The notes below the pieces were generated by a model. The model saw only the letters and a program-made list of their open reading frames with translations, had not been told where the DNA came from and made no database searches. A DNA stretch of 64,000 nucleotides, taken from assembly GCA_037013495.1 (NCBI GenBank), contig CM072801.1, positions 38,986,001-39,050,000 on the forward strand, given 5' to 3'. This DNA comes from Hippophae tibetana (taxonomy: Eukaryota > Streptophyta > Magnoliopsida > Rosales > Elaeagnaceae). Both the position numbers and the translations under genes were made by a program. Positions 32,101-45,595 of this stretch are shown in pieces (within the stretch, counting starts at the first letter, position 1; each line of letters opens with the position of its first letter).

Positions 32101-35100
32101 AACTAGGTTATTAATATTGGTTGCAACGTTAAACTGTTGAAACTTTTAATTCGTGCATCGAAATGACTATTATAATGTATCAACTAGTAGCTATTTCGAA
32201 TCCTAAAAACACACTAGAAGAATAGTTTAGTTATTAGAATTTGTTTAATCAAAATTACTCTATTTACACTATTTTCCAACCTCTAATAGTTAGTTGGGAT
32301 CTCGTTGGGTTGTTTTTTGTTATTCTTTTGGTTCCAATTTGATCATCTTAACCATGTTCTAAGCAATTTAATCATTTTTAATCCTTTGAGTTCCTAGGTT
32401 GTCCGCCTAAAAATTCCGCATCATTTGGTATCAAAGCCTTGGTTGCTGAAAATATGCTATCTATGTTCATATATTTATCTTTTTGGATTTTTAAATTTAA
32501 AACAACTTTTTCCATTGAATTTTTTTGCTTTCATAAGTCACAAATTACATAGAAAGATAGATATTTGTGTACCAACTCTTGTGTTTTCTTTCAATTTTGT
32601 TGGAATTATTTTGTCTTTCGATTTCATTTCCTTTCTTTCTTTAAATACTTTGTACCTTTTTCTGTTTTACGTTTTCTGTGTTCAACCTATCTTTTTTCTT
32701 GAAGGAAACAATAGAGCAACTCCAGTTTGCAGTTTCAAGCAAACTAGGTTATTAATATTGGTTGCAACGTTAAAGTGTTGAAACTTTTAATTCGTGCATC
32801 GAAATAACTATTATAATGTATCAAATCGTAACTATTTCGAATCATAAAAACACACTAGAAGAATAGTTTAGTTATTAGAATTTGTTTAATCAAAATTACT
32901 CTATTTACACTATTTTCCAACCACTAATAGTTGGGTGGGATCTCGTTGGGTTGTTTTTTGTTCTTCTTTTGGGTTCTAATTTGATCATCTTAACCCTGTT
33001 CTAAGCAATTTAATCATTTTTAATCCTTTGAGTTCCTAGGTTGTCCGCATAAAATTTCCGCATCATTTGGTATCAAAGCCTTGGTTGCTGAAAATATGCT
33101 ATCTATCTTCATATATTTATCTTTTGATTTTTACATTTAAACCAACTTTGTCCATTGATTTTTTGTGCTTTCATAAGTCACAAATTACATAGAAAGATAC
33201 ATATTTGTGTACCAACTCTTGTGTTTTCATTCAATTTTGTTGTAATAATTTTGTCTTTCGATTTCATTTCCTATATTTCTTTAAATTCTTTGAACCTTTT
33301 TCTTGTTTTATGTTTTCTGTGTTGAACATATCTTTTTCTTGAAGGAAACAATAGAGCAACTCCAGTTCGCAGTTTCAAGCAAACTAGGTTATTAATATTG
33401 GTTGCAACCTTAAACTGTTGAAACTTTTAACTCGTGCATCGAAATAACTATTATAATGTATCAAATCATAGCTATTTCGAATCCCAAAAACACACTAGAT
33501 GAATAGTTTAGTTATTAGAATTTGTTTAATCAAAATTACTCTCTTTACACTATTTGCCAACCTCTAATTGTTAGGTGGCATCTCGTTGCGTTGTTTTTTG
33601 TTCTTCTTCTTTTGGGTTCCCATTTGATCATCTTAACCCTGTTCTAAGCAATTTAATCATTCTTAATCCTTTGAGTTCCTAGGTAGTCAGCCTAAAATTT
33701 CCGCATCATTTGGTATCAAAGCCTTGGTTGCTGAAAATATGCTATCTATCTTCATATATTTATCTTTTGATTTTTACATTTAAAACAACTTTGTCCATTG
33801 AATTTTTTTGCTTTCATAAGTCACAAATTACATAAAAAGATAGATATTTGTGTACCAACTCTTGTGTTTTCTTTCAATATTGTTGTAATTATTTTGTCTT
33901 TCGATTTCATTTCCGTTCTTTCTTTAAATTCTTTGTACCTTTTTCTTGTTTTATGTTTTCTGTGTTGAACATATCTTTTTTCTGGAAGGAAACAATAGAG
34001 CAACACTAGTTCGCAGTTTCAAGCAAACTAGGTTATTAATATTGGTTGCAACCTTAAACTGTTGAAACTTTTAACTCGTGCATCGAAATAACTATTATAA
34101 TGTATGAAATCATAGCTATTTCGAATCCCAAAAACACACTAGAGGAATAGTTTAGTTATTAGAATTTGTTTAATCAAAATTACTCTGTTTACACTATTTT
34201 CCAACCTCTAATAGTTTGGTGGCATCTCGTTGCTTTGTTTTTTGCTCTTCTTCTTTTGGGTTCCCATTTGATCATCTTAACCCTGTTCTAAGCAATTTAA
34301 TCATTCTTAATCCTTTGAGGTCCTAGGTTGTCTGCCAAAAAGTCTTGCATCATTTGGTATCAAAGCCTTGGTTGCTGAAAGTATGCTATCTATCTTCATA
34401 TATTTATCTTTTGATTTTTACATTTAAAACAACTTTGTCCATTGATTTTTTGTGCTTTCATAAGTCACAAATTACATAGAAAGATACAAATTTGTGTACC
34501 AAGTCTTGTGTTTTCTTTCAATTTTGGTGTCATTATTTTGTCTTTAAATTTCATTTCCTTTCTTTCTTTAAATTCTTTGTACCTTTTTCTTGTTTTATGT
34601 TTTCTGTTTACCTCCTATCTTTTTTCTTCAAATAAACAATAGAGTTACTCGAGTTCGTAGTTTCAACAATACTAGGTTATTAATACTGCTTGCAACGTTA
34701 AACTGTTGAAACTTTTAATTCGTGCATCGAAATGACTATTATAATGTATCAAATCGTAGCTATTTCGAATCCTAAAAAGACACTAGAAGAATAGTTTAGT
34801 TATTAGAATATTTTTAATCAAAATTACTCTATTTACACTATTTGCCAACCTCTAATAGTTAGTTGGGATCTCGTTGGGGTGTTTTTTGTTCTTCTTTTGG
34901 GTTCTAATTTGATCATCTTAACCCTGTTCTAAGCAATTTAATCATTTTTAATCCTTTGAGTTCCTAGGTTGTCCGCCTAATATTTCCGCATCATTTGGTA
35001 TCAAAGCCTTGGTTGCTGAAAATATGCTATCTATCTTCATATATTTATCTTTTGATTTTTACATTTAAAACAACTTTGTCCATTGATTTTTTGTGCTTTC

Positions 35101-37380
35101 ATAAGTCACAAATTACATAGAAAGATACATATTTGTGTACCAACTCTTGTGTTTTCTTTCAATTTTGTTGTAATTATTTTGTCTTTCGATTTCATTTCCT
35201 ATATTTCTTTAAATTCTTTGAACCTTTTTCTTGTTTTATGTTTTCTGTGTTGAACATATCTTTTTTCTTGAAGGAAACAATAGATCTACTCCAGTTCGCA
35301 ATTTCAAGAAAACTAGGTTATTAATATTGGTTGCAACCTTAAACTGTTGAAACTTTTAATTCATGCATCGAAATGACTATTATAATGTATCAAATCATAG
35401 CTATTTCGAATCCTAAAAATACACTAGAAGAATAGTTTAGTTATCAGAATTTGTTTAATCAAAATTACTCTGTTTACACTATTTTCCAACCTCTAATAGT
35501 TAGGTGGCATCTCCTTGCGTTGTTTTTTGTTCTTCTTCTTTTGGGTTCCAATTTGATCATCTTAACCCTGTTCTAAGCAATTTAATCATTCTTAATACTT
35601 TGAGTTCCTAGGTTGTCTGCCTAAGAGTTCCGCATCATTTGGTATCAAAGCCTTGGTTGCTAAAAATATGCTATCTATCGTCATATATTTATCTTTTGAT
35701 TTTTACATTTAAAACAACTTTGTCCATTGATTTTTTGTGCTTTCATAAGTCACAAATTACATAGAAAGATACATATTTGTGTACCAACCCTTGTGTTTTC
35801 TTTCAATTTTTTGTTGTAATTATTTTTTGTCTTTCGATTTCATTTCCTATATTTCTTTAAATTCTTTGAACCTTTTTCTTATTTTATGTTTTCTGTGTTG
35901 AACATATCTTTTTTCTTGAAGGAAACAATAGAGCAACTCCAGTTCCCAGTTTCAAGCAAACTAGGTTATTAATATTGGTTGCAACCTTAAACTGTTGAAA
36001 CTTTTAAATCGTGCAACGAAATAACTATTATAATGTATCAAATCATAGCTATTTCGAATCCCAAAAACACACTAGAAGAATAGTTTAGGTATTAGAATTT
36101 GTTTAATCAAAATTACTCTCTTTACACTATTTGCCAACCTCTAATAGTTAGGTAGCATCTTGTTGCGTTGTTTTTTCTTCTTCTTCTTTTGGGTTCCCAT
36201 TTGATCATCTTAAACCTGTTCTAAGCAATTTAATCATTCTTAATCCTTTGAGTTCCTAGGTTGTCAGCCTAAAATTTCCGCATCATTTGGTATCAAAGCC
36301 TTGGTTGCTGAAAATATGCTATCTATCTTCATATATTTATCTTTTGATTTTTACATTTAAAACAACTTTGTCCATTGAATTTTTTTGCTTTAATAAGTCA
36401 CAAATTACATAGAAAGATAGATATTTGTGTACCAACTCTTGTGTTTTCTTTCAATAGTGTTGTAATTATTTTGTCTTTCGATTTCATTTCCTTTATTTCT
36501 TTAAATTCTTTGTGTCTTTTTCAGTTTTTTGTTATCTGTGTTCAACCTATCTTTTTTCTTGAAGGAAACAATAGATCTAATCCAGTTCGCAATTTCAATA
36601 AAACTAGGTTATTAATATTGGTTGCAACGTTAAACTGTTGAAACGTTTAATTCGTGCATCGAAATGACTATTATAATGTATCAACTAGTAGCTATTTCGA
36701 ATCCTAAAAACACACTAGAAGAATAGTTTAGTTATTAGAATTTGTTTAATCAAAATTACTCTATTTACACTATTTTCCAACCTCTAATAGTTAGGTGGGA
36801 TCTCGTTGGGTTGTTTTTTGTTATTCTTTTGGTTCCAATTTGATCATCTTAACCATGTTCTAAGCAATTTAATCATTTTTAATCCTTTGAGTTCCTAGGT
36901 TGTCCGCCTAAAAATTCCGCATCATTTGGTATCAAAGCCTTGGTTGCTGAAAATATGCTATGTATCTTCATATATTTATCTTTTTGGATTTTTAAATTTA
37001 AAACAACTTTTTCCATTGAATTTTTTTGCTTTCATAAGTCACAAATTACATAGAAAGATAGATATTTGTGTACCAACTCTTGTGTTTTCTTTCCATTTTG
37101 TTGGAATTATTTTGTCTTTCGATTTCATTTCCTTTCTTTCTTTAAATACTTTGTACCTTTTTCTGTTTTATGTTTTCTGTGTTCAACCTATCTTTTTTCT
37201 TGAAGGAAACAATAGATCAACTCCAGTTTGCAGTTTCAAGCAAACTAGGTTATTAATATTGGTTGCAATGTTAAACTGTTGAAACTTTTAATTCGTGCAT
37301 CGAAAAAACTATTATAATGTATCAAATCATAACTATTTCGAATCATAAAAACACACTAGAAGAATAGTTTAGTTATTAGA
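29180..37380 (+). repeat. Seven-monomer duplication (29180-32880 and 33678-37380)
   Basis: Blocks about 3.7 kb long share private variants at a spacing of about 4.5 kb, such as 'TGCCAAAAAGTC', 'TATCAACTAGTAGC' and 'TTTTTGGATTTTTAAATTT'. Between them, 32900-33680 resembles 7840-8610 in the left array instead. Confidence 0.82.
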
Positions 37381-38989
37381 ATTTGTTTAATCAAAATTAC
37401 TGTGTTTACACTATTTTCCAACCTCTAATAGTTAGGTGGGATCTCGTTGGGTTGTTTTTTGTTCTTCTTCTTTCAGGTTCCAATTTATCATCTTAACCCT
37501 GTTCTAAGCAATTTAATCATTTTTAATCCTTTTAGTTCCTAGGTTGCCGCCTAAAAGTTCTGCATCATTTGGTATCAAAGCCTTGGTTGCTGAAAATATG
37601 ATATCTATCTTCATATATTTATCTTTTGATTTTTACATTTAAAACAACTTTGTCCATTGATTTTTTGTGCTTTCATAAGTCACAAATTACATAGAAAGAT
37701 ACATATTTGTGTACCAACTCTTGTGTTTTCTTTCAATTTTGTTGTAATTATTTTGTCTTTCGATTTCATTTCCTATATTTCTTTAAATTCTTTGAACCAT
37801 TTTCTTGTTTTACGTTTTGCTGTGTTGACCATATCTTTTTTCTTGAAGGAAACAATAGAGCAACTCCAGTTCGCAGTTTCAAGCAAACTAGGTTATTAAT
37901 ATTGGTTGCAACCTTAAACTGTTGAAACTTTTAACTCGTGCATCGAAATAACTATTATAATGTATCAAATCATAGCTATATCAAATCCCAAAAACACACT
38001 ACAAGAATAGTTTAGTTATTAGAATTTGTTTAATCAAAATTACTCTCTTTACACTATTTGCCAACCTCTAATAGTTAGGTGGCATCTCGTTGCGTTGTTT
38101 TTTGTTCTTCTTCTTTTGGGTTCCCATTTGATCATCTTAACCCTGTTCTAAGCAATTTAATCATTCTTAATCCATTGAGTTCCTAGGTTGTCAGCCTAAA
38201 ACGTCCGCATCAATTGGTATCAAAGCCTTGGTTGCTAAAAATATGCTATCTATCTTCATATATTTATCTTTTGATTTTTACATTTAAAACAACTTTGTCC
38301 ATTGAATTTTTTTGCTTTCATAAGTCACAAATTACATAGAAAGATAGATATTTGTGTACCAACTCTTGTGTTTTTTTTCAATATTATTGTAATTATTTTG
38401 TCTTTCGATTTCATTTCCTTTCTTTCTTTAAATTCTTTGTACCTTTTTCAGTTTTTTGTTATCTGTGTTCAACCTATCTTTTTTCTTGAAGGAAACAATG
38501 CAACAACTCCAGTTCGCAGTTTCAAGCAAACTAGGTTATTAATATTGGTTGCAACCTTAAACTGTTGAAAATTTTAACTCGTGCATCGAAATAACTATTA
38601 TAATGTATCAAATCATAGCTATTTCGAATCCCAAAAACACACTAGAAGAATAGTTTAGTTATTAGAATTTGTTCAATCAAAATTACTCTGTTTACACTAT
38701 TTGCCAACCTCTAATAGTTTGGTGGCATCTCGTTGCGTTGTTTTTTGTTCTTCTTCTTTTGGGTTCCCATTTGATCATCTTAACCCTTTTCTAAGAAATT
38801 TAATCATTCTTAATCCTTTGAGGTCCTAGGTTGTCTGCCAAAAAGTTTTGCATCATTTGGTATCAAAGCCTTGGCTGCTGAAAGTATGCTATCTATCTTC
38901 ATATATTTATCTTTTGATTTTTACATTTAAAACAACTTTGTCCATTGATTTTTTGTGCTTTCATAAGTCCCAAATTACATAGAAAGATA

Positions 38990-41900
38990 CATATTTGTGT
39001 ACCAAGTCTTGTGTTTTCTTTCAATTTTGGTGTCATTATTTTGTCTTTCAATTTCATTTCCTTTCTTTCTTTAAATTCTTTGTACATTTTTCTTGTTTTA
39101 TGTTTTCTGTTTACCACCTATCTTTTTTCTTTAAATAAACAATAGAGTTACTCGAGTTCGTAGTTTCAAGCAAAACTAGGTTATTAATATTGCTTGCAAC
39201 CTTAAACTGTTGAAACTTTTAATTCGTCCATCGAAATGACTATTATAATGTATCAACTCGTAGCTATTTCGAATCCTAAAAACACACTAGAAGAATAGTT
39301 TAGTTATTAGAATTTGTTTAATCAAAATTACTCTATTTACACTATTTGCCAACCCTTAATAGTTAGGTGGGATCTCGTTGGGTTTTTTTTTGTTCTTCTT
39401 TTGGGTTCTAATTTGATCATCTTAACCCTGTTCTAAGCAATTTAATCATTTTTAATCCTTTGAGTTCCTAGGTTGTCCGCCTAAAAGTTCCGCATCATTT
39501 GGTATCAAAGCCTTGGTTACTGAAAATATGCTATCTATCTTCATATATTTATATTTTGATTTTTACATTTAAAAAAACTTTGTCCATTGATTTTTTGTGC
39601 TTTCATAATTCACAAATTACATAGAAAGATAGATATTTGTGTACCAATTCTTGTGTTTTCTTTCAATTTTGTTGTAATAATTTTGTTTTTCGATATCATT
39701 TCCTATATTTCTTTAAATTCTTTGAACCTTTTTCTTGTTTTATGTTTTCTGTGTTGAACATATCTTTTTTCTTGAAGGAAACAATAGATCTACTCCAGTT
39801 CGCAGTTTCGAGAAAACTAGGTTATTAATATTGGTTGCAACCTTAAACTGTTGAAACTTTTAATTCATGCATCGAAATGACTATTATAATGTATCAAATC
39901 GTAGCTATTTCGAATCCTAAAAACACACTAGAAGAATAGTTTAGTTATTAGAATTTGTTTAATCAAAATTACTCTATTTACACTATTTTCCAACCTCTAA
40001 TAGTTAGGTGGGATCTCGTTGGGTTGTTTTTTGTTCTTCTTTTGGGCTCTAATTTGATCATCTTAAACCTGTTCTAAGCAATTTAATCATTTTTAATCCT
40101 TTGAGTTCCTAGGTTGTCCGCCTAAAATTTCAGCATCATTTGGTATCAAAGCCTTGATTGCTAAAGATATGCTATCTATCTTCATATATTTATCTTTTGA
40201 TTTTTACATTTAAAACAACTTTGTCCATTGATTTTTTGTGCTTTCATAAGTCACAAATTACATAGAAAGATAAATATTTGTGTACCAACTCTTGTGTTTT
40301 CTTTCAATTTTGTTGTAATTATTTTGTCTTTCGATTTCATTTCCTATATATTTCTTTAAATTCTTTGAACCTTTTTCTTGTTTTATGTTTTCTGTGTTGA
40401 ACATATCTTTTTTCTTGAAAGAAACAATAAATCTACTCTAGTTCGCAGTTTCGAGAAAACTAGGTTATTAATATTGCTTGCAACCTTAAACTGTTGAAAC
40501 TTTTAATTCGTGCATCGAAATGACAATTATAATGTATCAAATCGTGGCTATTTCGAATCCTAAAAACAAACTAGAAGAGTAGTTTACTTATTAGAATTTG
40601 TTTAATCAAAATTACTCTATTTACACTATTTGCCAACCTCTAATAGTTAGGTGGGATCTCGTTGGGTTGTTTTTTGTTCTTCTTTTGGGTTCTAATTTGA
40701 TCATCTTAACCCTGTTCTAAGCAATTTAATCATTCTTAATCCTTTGAGTTCCTAGGTTGTCAGCCTAAAACGTCCGCATCATTTGGTATCAAAGCCTTGG
40801 TTGCTAAAAATATGCTATCTATCTTCATATATTTATCTTTTGATTTTTACATTTAAAACAACTTTGTCCATTGAATTTTTTGGCTTTCATAAGTCACAAA
40901 TTACATAGAAAGATAGATATTTGTGTACCAACTCTTGTGTTTTCTTTCAATTTTGGTGTCATTATTTTGTCTTTCAATTTCATTTCCTTTCTTTCTTTAA
41001 ATTCTTTGTACATTTTTCTTGTTTTATGTTTTCTGTTTACCACCTATCTTTTTTCTTTAAATAAACAATAGAGTTACTCGAGTTCGTAGTTTCAAGCAAA
41101 ACTAGGTTATTAATATTGCTTGCAACCTTAAACTGTTGAAACTTTTAATTCGTGCATCGAAATGACTATTATAATGTATCAACTCGTAGCTATTTCGAAT
41201 CCTAAAAACACACTAGAAGAATAGTTTAGTTATTAGAATTTGTTTAATCAAAATTACTCTATTTACACTATTTGCCAACCCTTAATAGTTAGGTGGGATC
41301 TCGTAGGGTTTTTTTTTGTTCTTCTTTTGGGTTCTAATTTGATCATCTTAACCCTGTTCTAAGCAATTTAATCATTTTTAATCCTTTGAGTTCCTAGGTT
41401 GTCCGCCTAAAAGTTCCGCATCATTTGGTATCAAAGCCTTGGTTACTGAAAATATGCTATCTATCTTCATATATTTATATTTTGATTTTTACATTTAAAA
41501 AAACTTTGTCCATTGATTTTTTGTGCTTTCATAATTCACAAATTACATAGAAAGATAGATATTTGTGTACCAATTCTTGTGTTTTCTTTCAATTTTGTTG
41601 TAATAATTTTGTTTTTCGATTTCATTTCCTATATTTCTTTAAATTCTTTGAACCTTTTTCTTGTTTTATGTTTTCTGTGTTGAACATATCTTTTTTCTTG
41701 AAGGAAACAATAGATCTACTCCAGTTCGCAGTTTCGAGAAAACTAGGTTATTAATATTGGTTGCAACCTTAAACTGTTGAAACTTTTAATTCATGCATCG
41801 AAATGACTATTATAATGTATCAAATCGTAGCTATTTCGAATCCTAAAAACACACTAGAAGAATAGTTTAGTTATTAGAATTTGTTTAATCAAAATTACTC

Positions 41901-42660
41901 TATTTACACTATTTTCCAACCTCTAATAGTTAGGTGGGATCTCGTTGGGTTGTTTTTTGTTCTTCTTTTGGGCTCTAATTTGATCATCTTAAACCTGTTC
42001 TAAGCAATTTAATCATTTTTAATCCTTTGAGTTCCTAGGTTGTCCGCCTAAAATTTCAGCATCATTTGGTATCAAAGCCTTGATTGCTAAAGATATGCTA
42101 TCTATCTTCATATATTTATCTTTTGATTTTTACATTTAAAACAACTTTGTCCATTGATTTTTTGTGCTTTCATAAGTCACAAATTACATAGAAAGATAAA
42201 TATTTGTGTACCAACTCTTGTGTTTTCTTTCAATTTTGTTGTAATTATTTTGTCTTTCGATTTCATTTCCTATATATTTCTTTAAATTCTTTGAACCTTT
42301 TTCTTGTTTTATGTTTTCTGTGTTGAACATATCTTTTTTCTTGAAAGAAACAATAAATCTACTCTAGTTCGCAGTTTCGAGAAAACTAGGTTATTAATAT
42401 TGCTTGCAACCTTAAACTGTTGAAACTTTTAATTCGTGCATCGAAATGACAATTATAATGTATCAAATCGTGGCTATTTCGAATCCTAAAAACAAACTAG
42501 AAGAGTAGTTTACTTATTAGAATTTGTTTAATCAAAATTACTCTATTTACACTATTTGCCAACCTCTAATAGTCAGGTGGGATCTCGTTGGGTTGTTTTT
42601 TGTTCTTCTTTTGGGTTCTAATTTGATCATCTTAACCCTGTTCTAAGCAATTTAATCATT
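38990..42660 (+). repeat. Three-monomer (1926-bp) tandem duplication
   Basis: 38990-40735 returns at 40916-42661, with shared variants 'CTAAAGATATGC', 'TCGTGGCTATTTCG' and 'CCTATATATTTC'. The 40741-40940 junction matches the older monomer near 38175-38380, making a hybrid monomer as expected from unequal crossing-over. Confidence 0.85.
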
Positions 42661-45595
42661 TTTAATCCTTTGAGTTCCTAGGTTGTCTGCCTAAAAGTTC
42701 CGCATCATTTGGTATCAAAGCCTTGGTTGCTGAAAATATGCTATCTATCTTCATATATTTATATTTTGATTTTTACATTTAAAAAAACTTTGTCCATTGA
42801 TTTTTTGTGCTTTCATAATTCACAAATTACATAGAAAGATAGATATTTGTGTACCAATTCTTGTGTTTTCTTTCAATTTTGTTGTAATTATTTTGTCTTT
42901 CGATTTCATTTCCTATATTTCTTTAAATTCTTTGAACCTTTTTCTTGTTTTATGTTTTCTGTGTTGAACATATCTTTTTTTTTGAAGGAAACAATAGATC
43001 TACTCCAGTTCGCAGTTTCGAGAAAACTAGGTTATTAATATTGGTTGCAACCTTAAACTGTTGAAACTTTTAATTCATGCATCGAAATGACTATTATAAT
43101 GTATCAAATCGTAGCTATTTCGAATCCTAAAAACACACTAGAAGAATAGTTTAGTTATTAGAATTTGTTTAATCAAAATTACTCTATTTACACTATTTGC
43201 CAACCTCTAATAGTTAGGTGGGATCTCGTTGGGTTGTTTTTTGTTCTTCTTTTGGGTTCTAATTTGATCATCTTAAACCTGTTCTAAGAAATTTAATCAT
43301 TTTTAATCCTTTGAGTTCCTAGGTTGTCCGCCTAAAATTTCCGCATCATTTGTTATCAAAGCCTTGATTGCTGAAGATATGCTATCTATCTTCATATATT
43401 TATCTTTTGATTTTTACATTTAAAACAACTTTGTCCATTGATTTTTTGTGCTTTCATAAGTCACAAATTACATAGAAAGATACATATTTGTGTACCAACT
43501 CTTGTGTTTTCTTTCAATTTTGTTGTAATTATTTTGTCTTTCGATTTCATTTCCTATATTTCTTTAAATTCTTTGAACCTTTTTCTTGTTTTATGTTTTC
43601 TGTGTTGAACATATCTTTTTTCTTGAAGGAAACAATAGATCTACTCCAGTTCGTAGTTTCGAGAAAACTAGGTTATTAATATTGGTTGCAACCTTAAACT
43701 GTTGAAACTTTTAATTCGTGCATCGAAATGACTATTATAATGTATCAAATCGTAGCTATTTCGAATCCTAAAAACACACTAGAAGAGTAGTTTACTTATT
43801 AGAATTTGTTTAATCAAAATTACTCTATTTACACTATTTCCCAACCTCTAATAGTTAGGTGGGATCTCGTTGGGTTGTTTTTTGTTCTTCTTTTGGGTTC
43901 TAATTTGATCATCTTAACCCTGTTCTAAGCAATTTAATCATTTGTAATCCTTTGAGTTCCTAGGTTGTCCGCCTAAAATTTCCGCATCATTTGTTATCAA
44001 AGCCTTGATTGCTGAAGATATGCTATCTATCTTCATATATTTATATTTTGATTTTTACATTTAAAACAACTTTGTCCATTGATTTTTTGTGCTTTCATAA
44101 GTCACAAATTACATAGAAAGATACATATTTGTGTACCAACTCTTGTGTTTTCTTTCAATTTTGTTGTAATTATTTTGTCTTTCGATTTCATTTCCTATAT
44201 TTCTTTAAATTCTTTGACCCTTTTTCTTGTTTTATGTTTTCTGTGTTGAACATATCTTTTTACTTGAAGGAAACAATAGATCTACTCCAGTTCGCAGTTT
44301 CAAGAAAACTAGGTTATTAATATTGGTTGCAACGTTAAACTGTTGAAGCTTTTAATTCATGCATCGAAATGACTATTATAATGTATCAAATCGTAGCTAT
44401 TTCAAATCCTAAAAACACACTAGAAGACTAGTTTAGTTATTAGAATTTCTTTAATCAAAATTACTCTATTTCAATATTTGCCAACTTCTAATAGTTAGGT
44501 GGGATCTCGTTGGGTTGTTTTTTGCTCATCTTCTTTTGGGTTCCAATTTGATCATCTTAACCCTCTTCTAAGCAATTTAATCATTTTTAATCTTTTGAGT
44601 TCCTAGGTTGTCCGCCTAAAAGTTCCGCATCATTTCATATCAAAGCCATGGTTGATGAAAATATGCTATCTATCTTCATATATTTATCTTTTGATTTTTA
44701 CATTTAAAACAACTTTGTCCATTGAATTTTTGTGCTTTCATAAGTCAAATATTACATAGAAAGATAGATATTTGTATACCAACTCTTGTTTTTTCTTTGA
44801 AATTTATTGTCTTTATTTTGTCTTTCGATTTCATTTCCTATATTTCTTTAAATTCTTTGAACCTTTTTCTTTTTTTATGTTTTCTGTGTTGAACATATCT
44901 TTTTTCTTGAAGGAAACAATAGAGCTACTCCAGTTCGCAGTTTCAACAAAACTAGGTTATTAATATTGGTTGCAACCTTAAACTGTTGAAACTTTTAATT
45001 CCTGCATCGAAATGACTACTATAATGTATCAAATCATAGCTATCTCGAATCCTAAAAACAAACTGGGAGAATAGTTTACTTATCAGAATTTGTTTAATCA
45101 AAATTACTTCGTTTACACTACTACCCAACCTCTGATAGTTAGGTGGCATCTCATTGCGTTTTTTTCTGTTCTTGTTCTTTTGGGTTCCAATTTGATCATC
45201 TTAACCTTGTTCTAAGTAATTTAATCATTCTTAATCCTATGAGTTCCTAGGTTGTCCGCCTAAAAGTTCTGCATCATTAGTGATCAAGGCCTTGGTTGCT
45301 GAAAATATGCTATCTATCTTCATATATTTATCTTTTGATTTTTACATTTAAAACAACTTTGTCCATTGAATTTTTTTGCTTTCAGAAGTCACAAATTACA
45401 TAGAGAGATAGATATTTGTGTACCAACTCTTGTGTTTTCTTTCAATTTTTTTGTAATTATTTTGTCTTTCGATATCATTTCCTATATTTCTTTAAATTCT
45501 TTGACCCTTTTTCTTGTTTTATGTTTTCTGTGTTGAACATATCTTTTTTCTTGAAGGAAACAATAGATCTACTCCAGTTCGCAGTTTCGAGAAAA

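Noticed and set aside
44952..45149. Minus-strand 65-codon frames (MPPNYQRLGSS...) recurring in several monomers
   Set aside because: Antisense of the same satellite block; conserved only through homogenisation.
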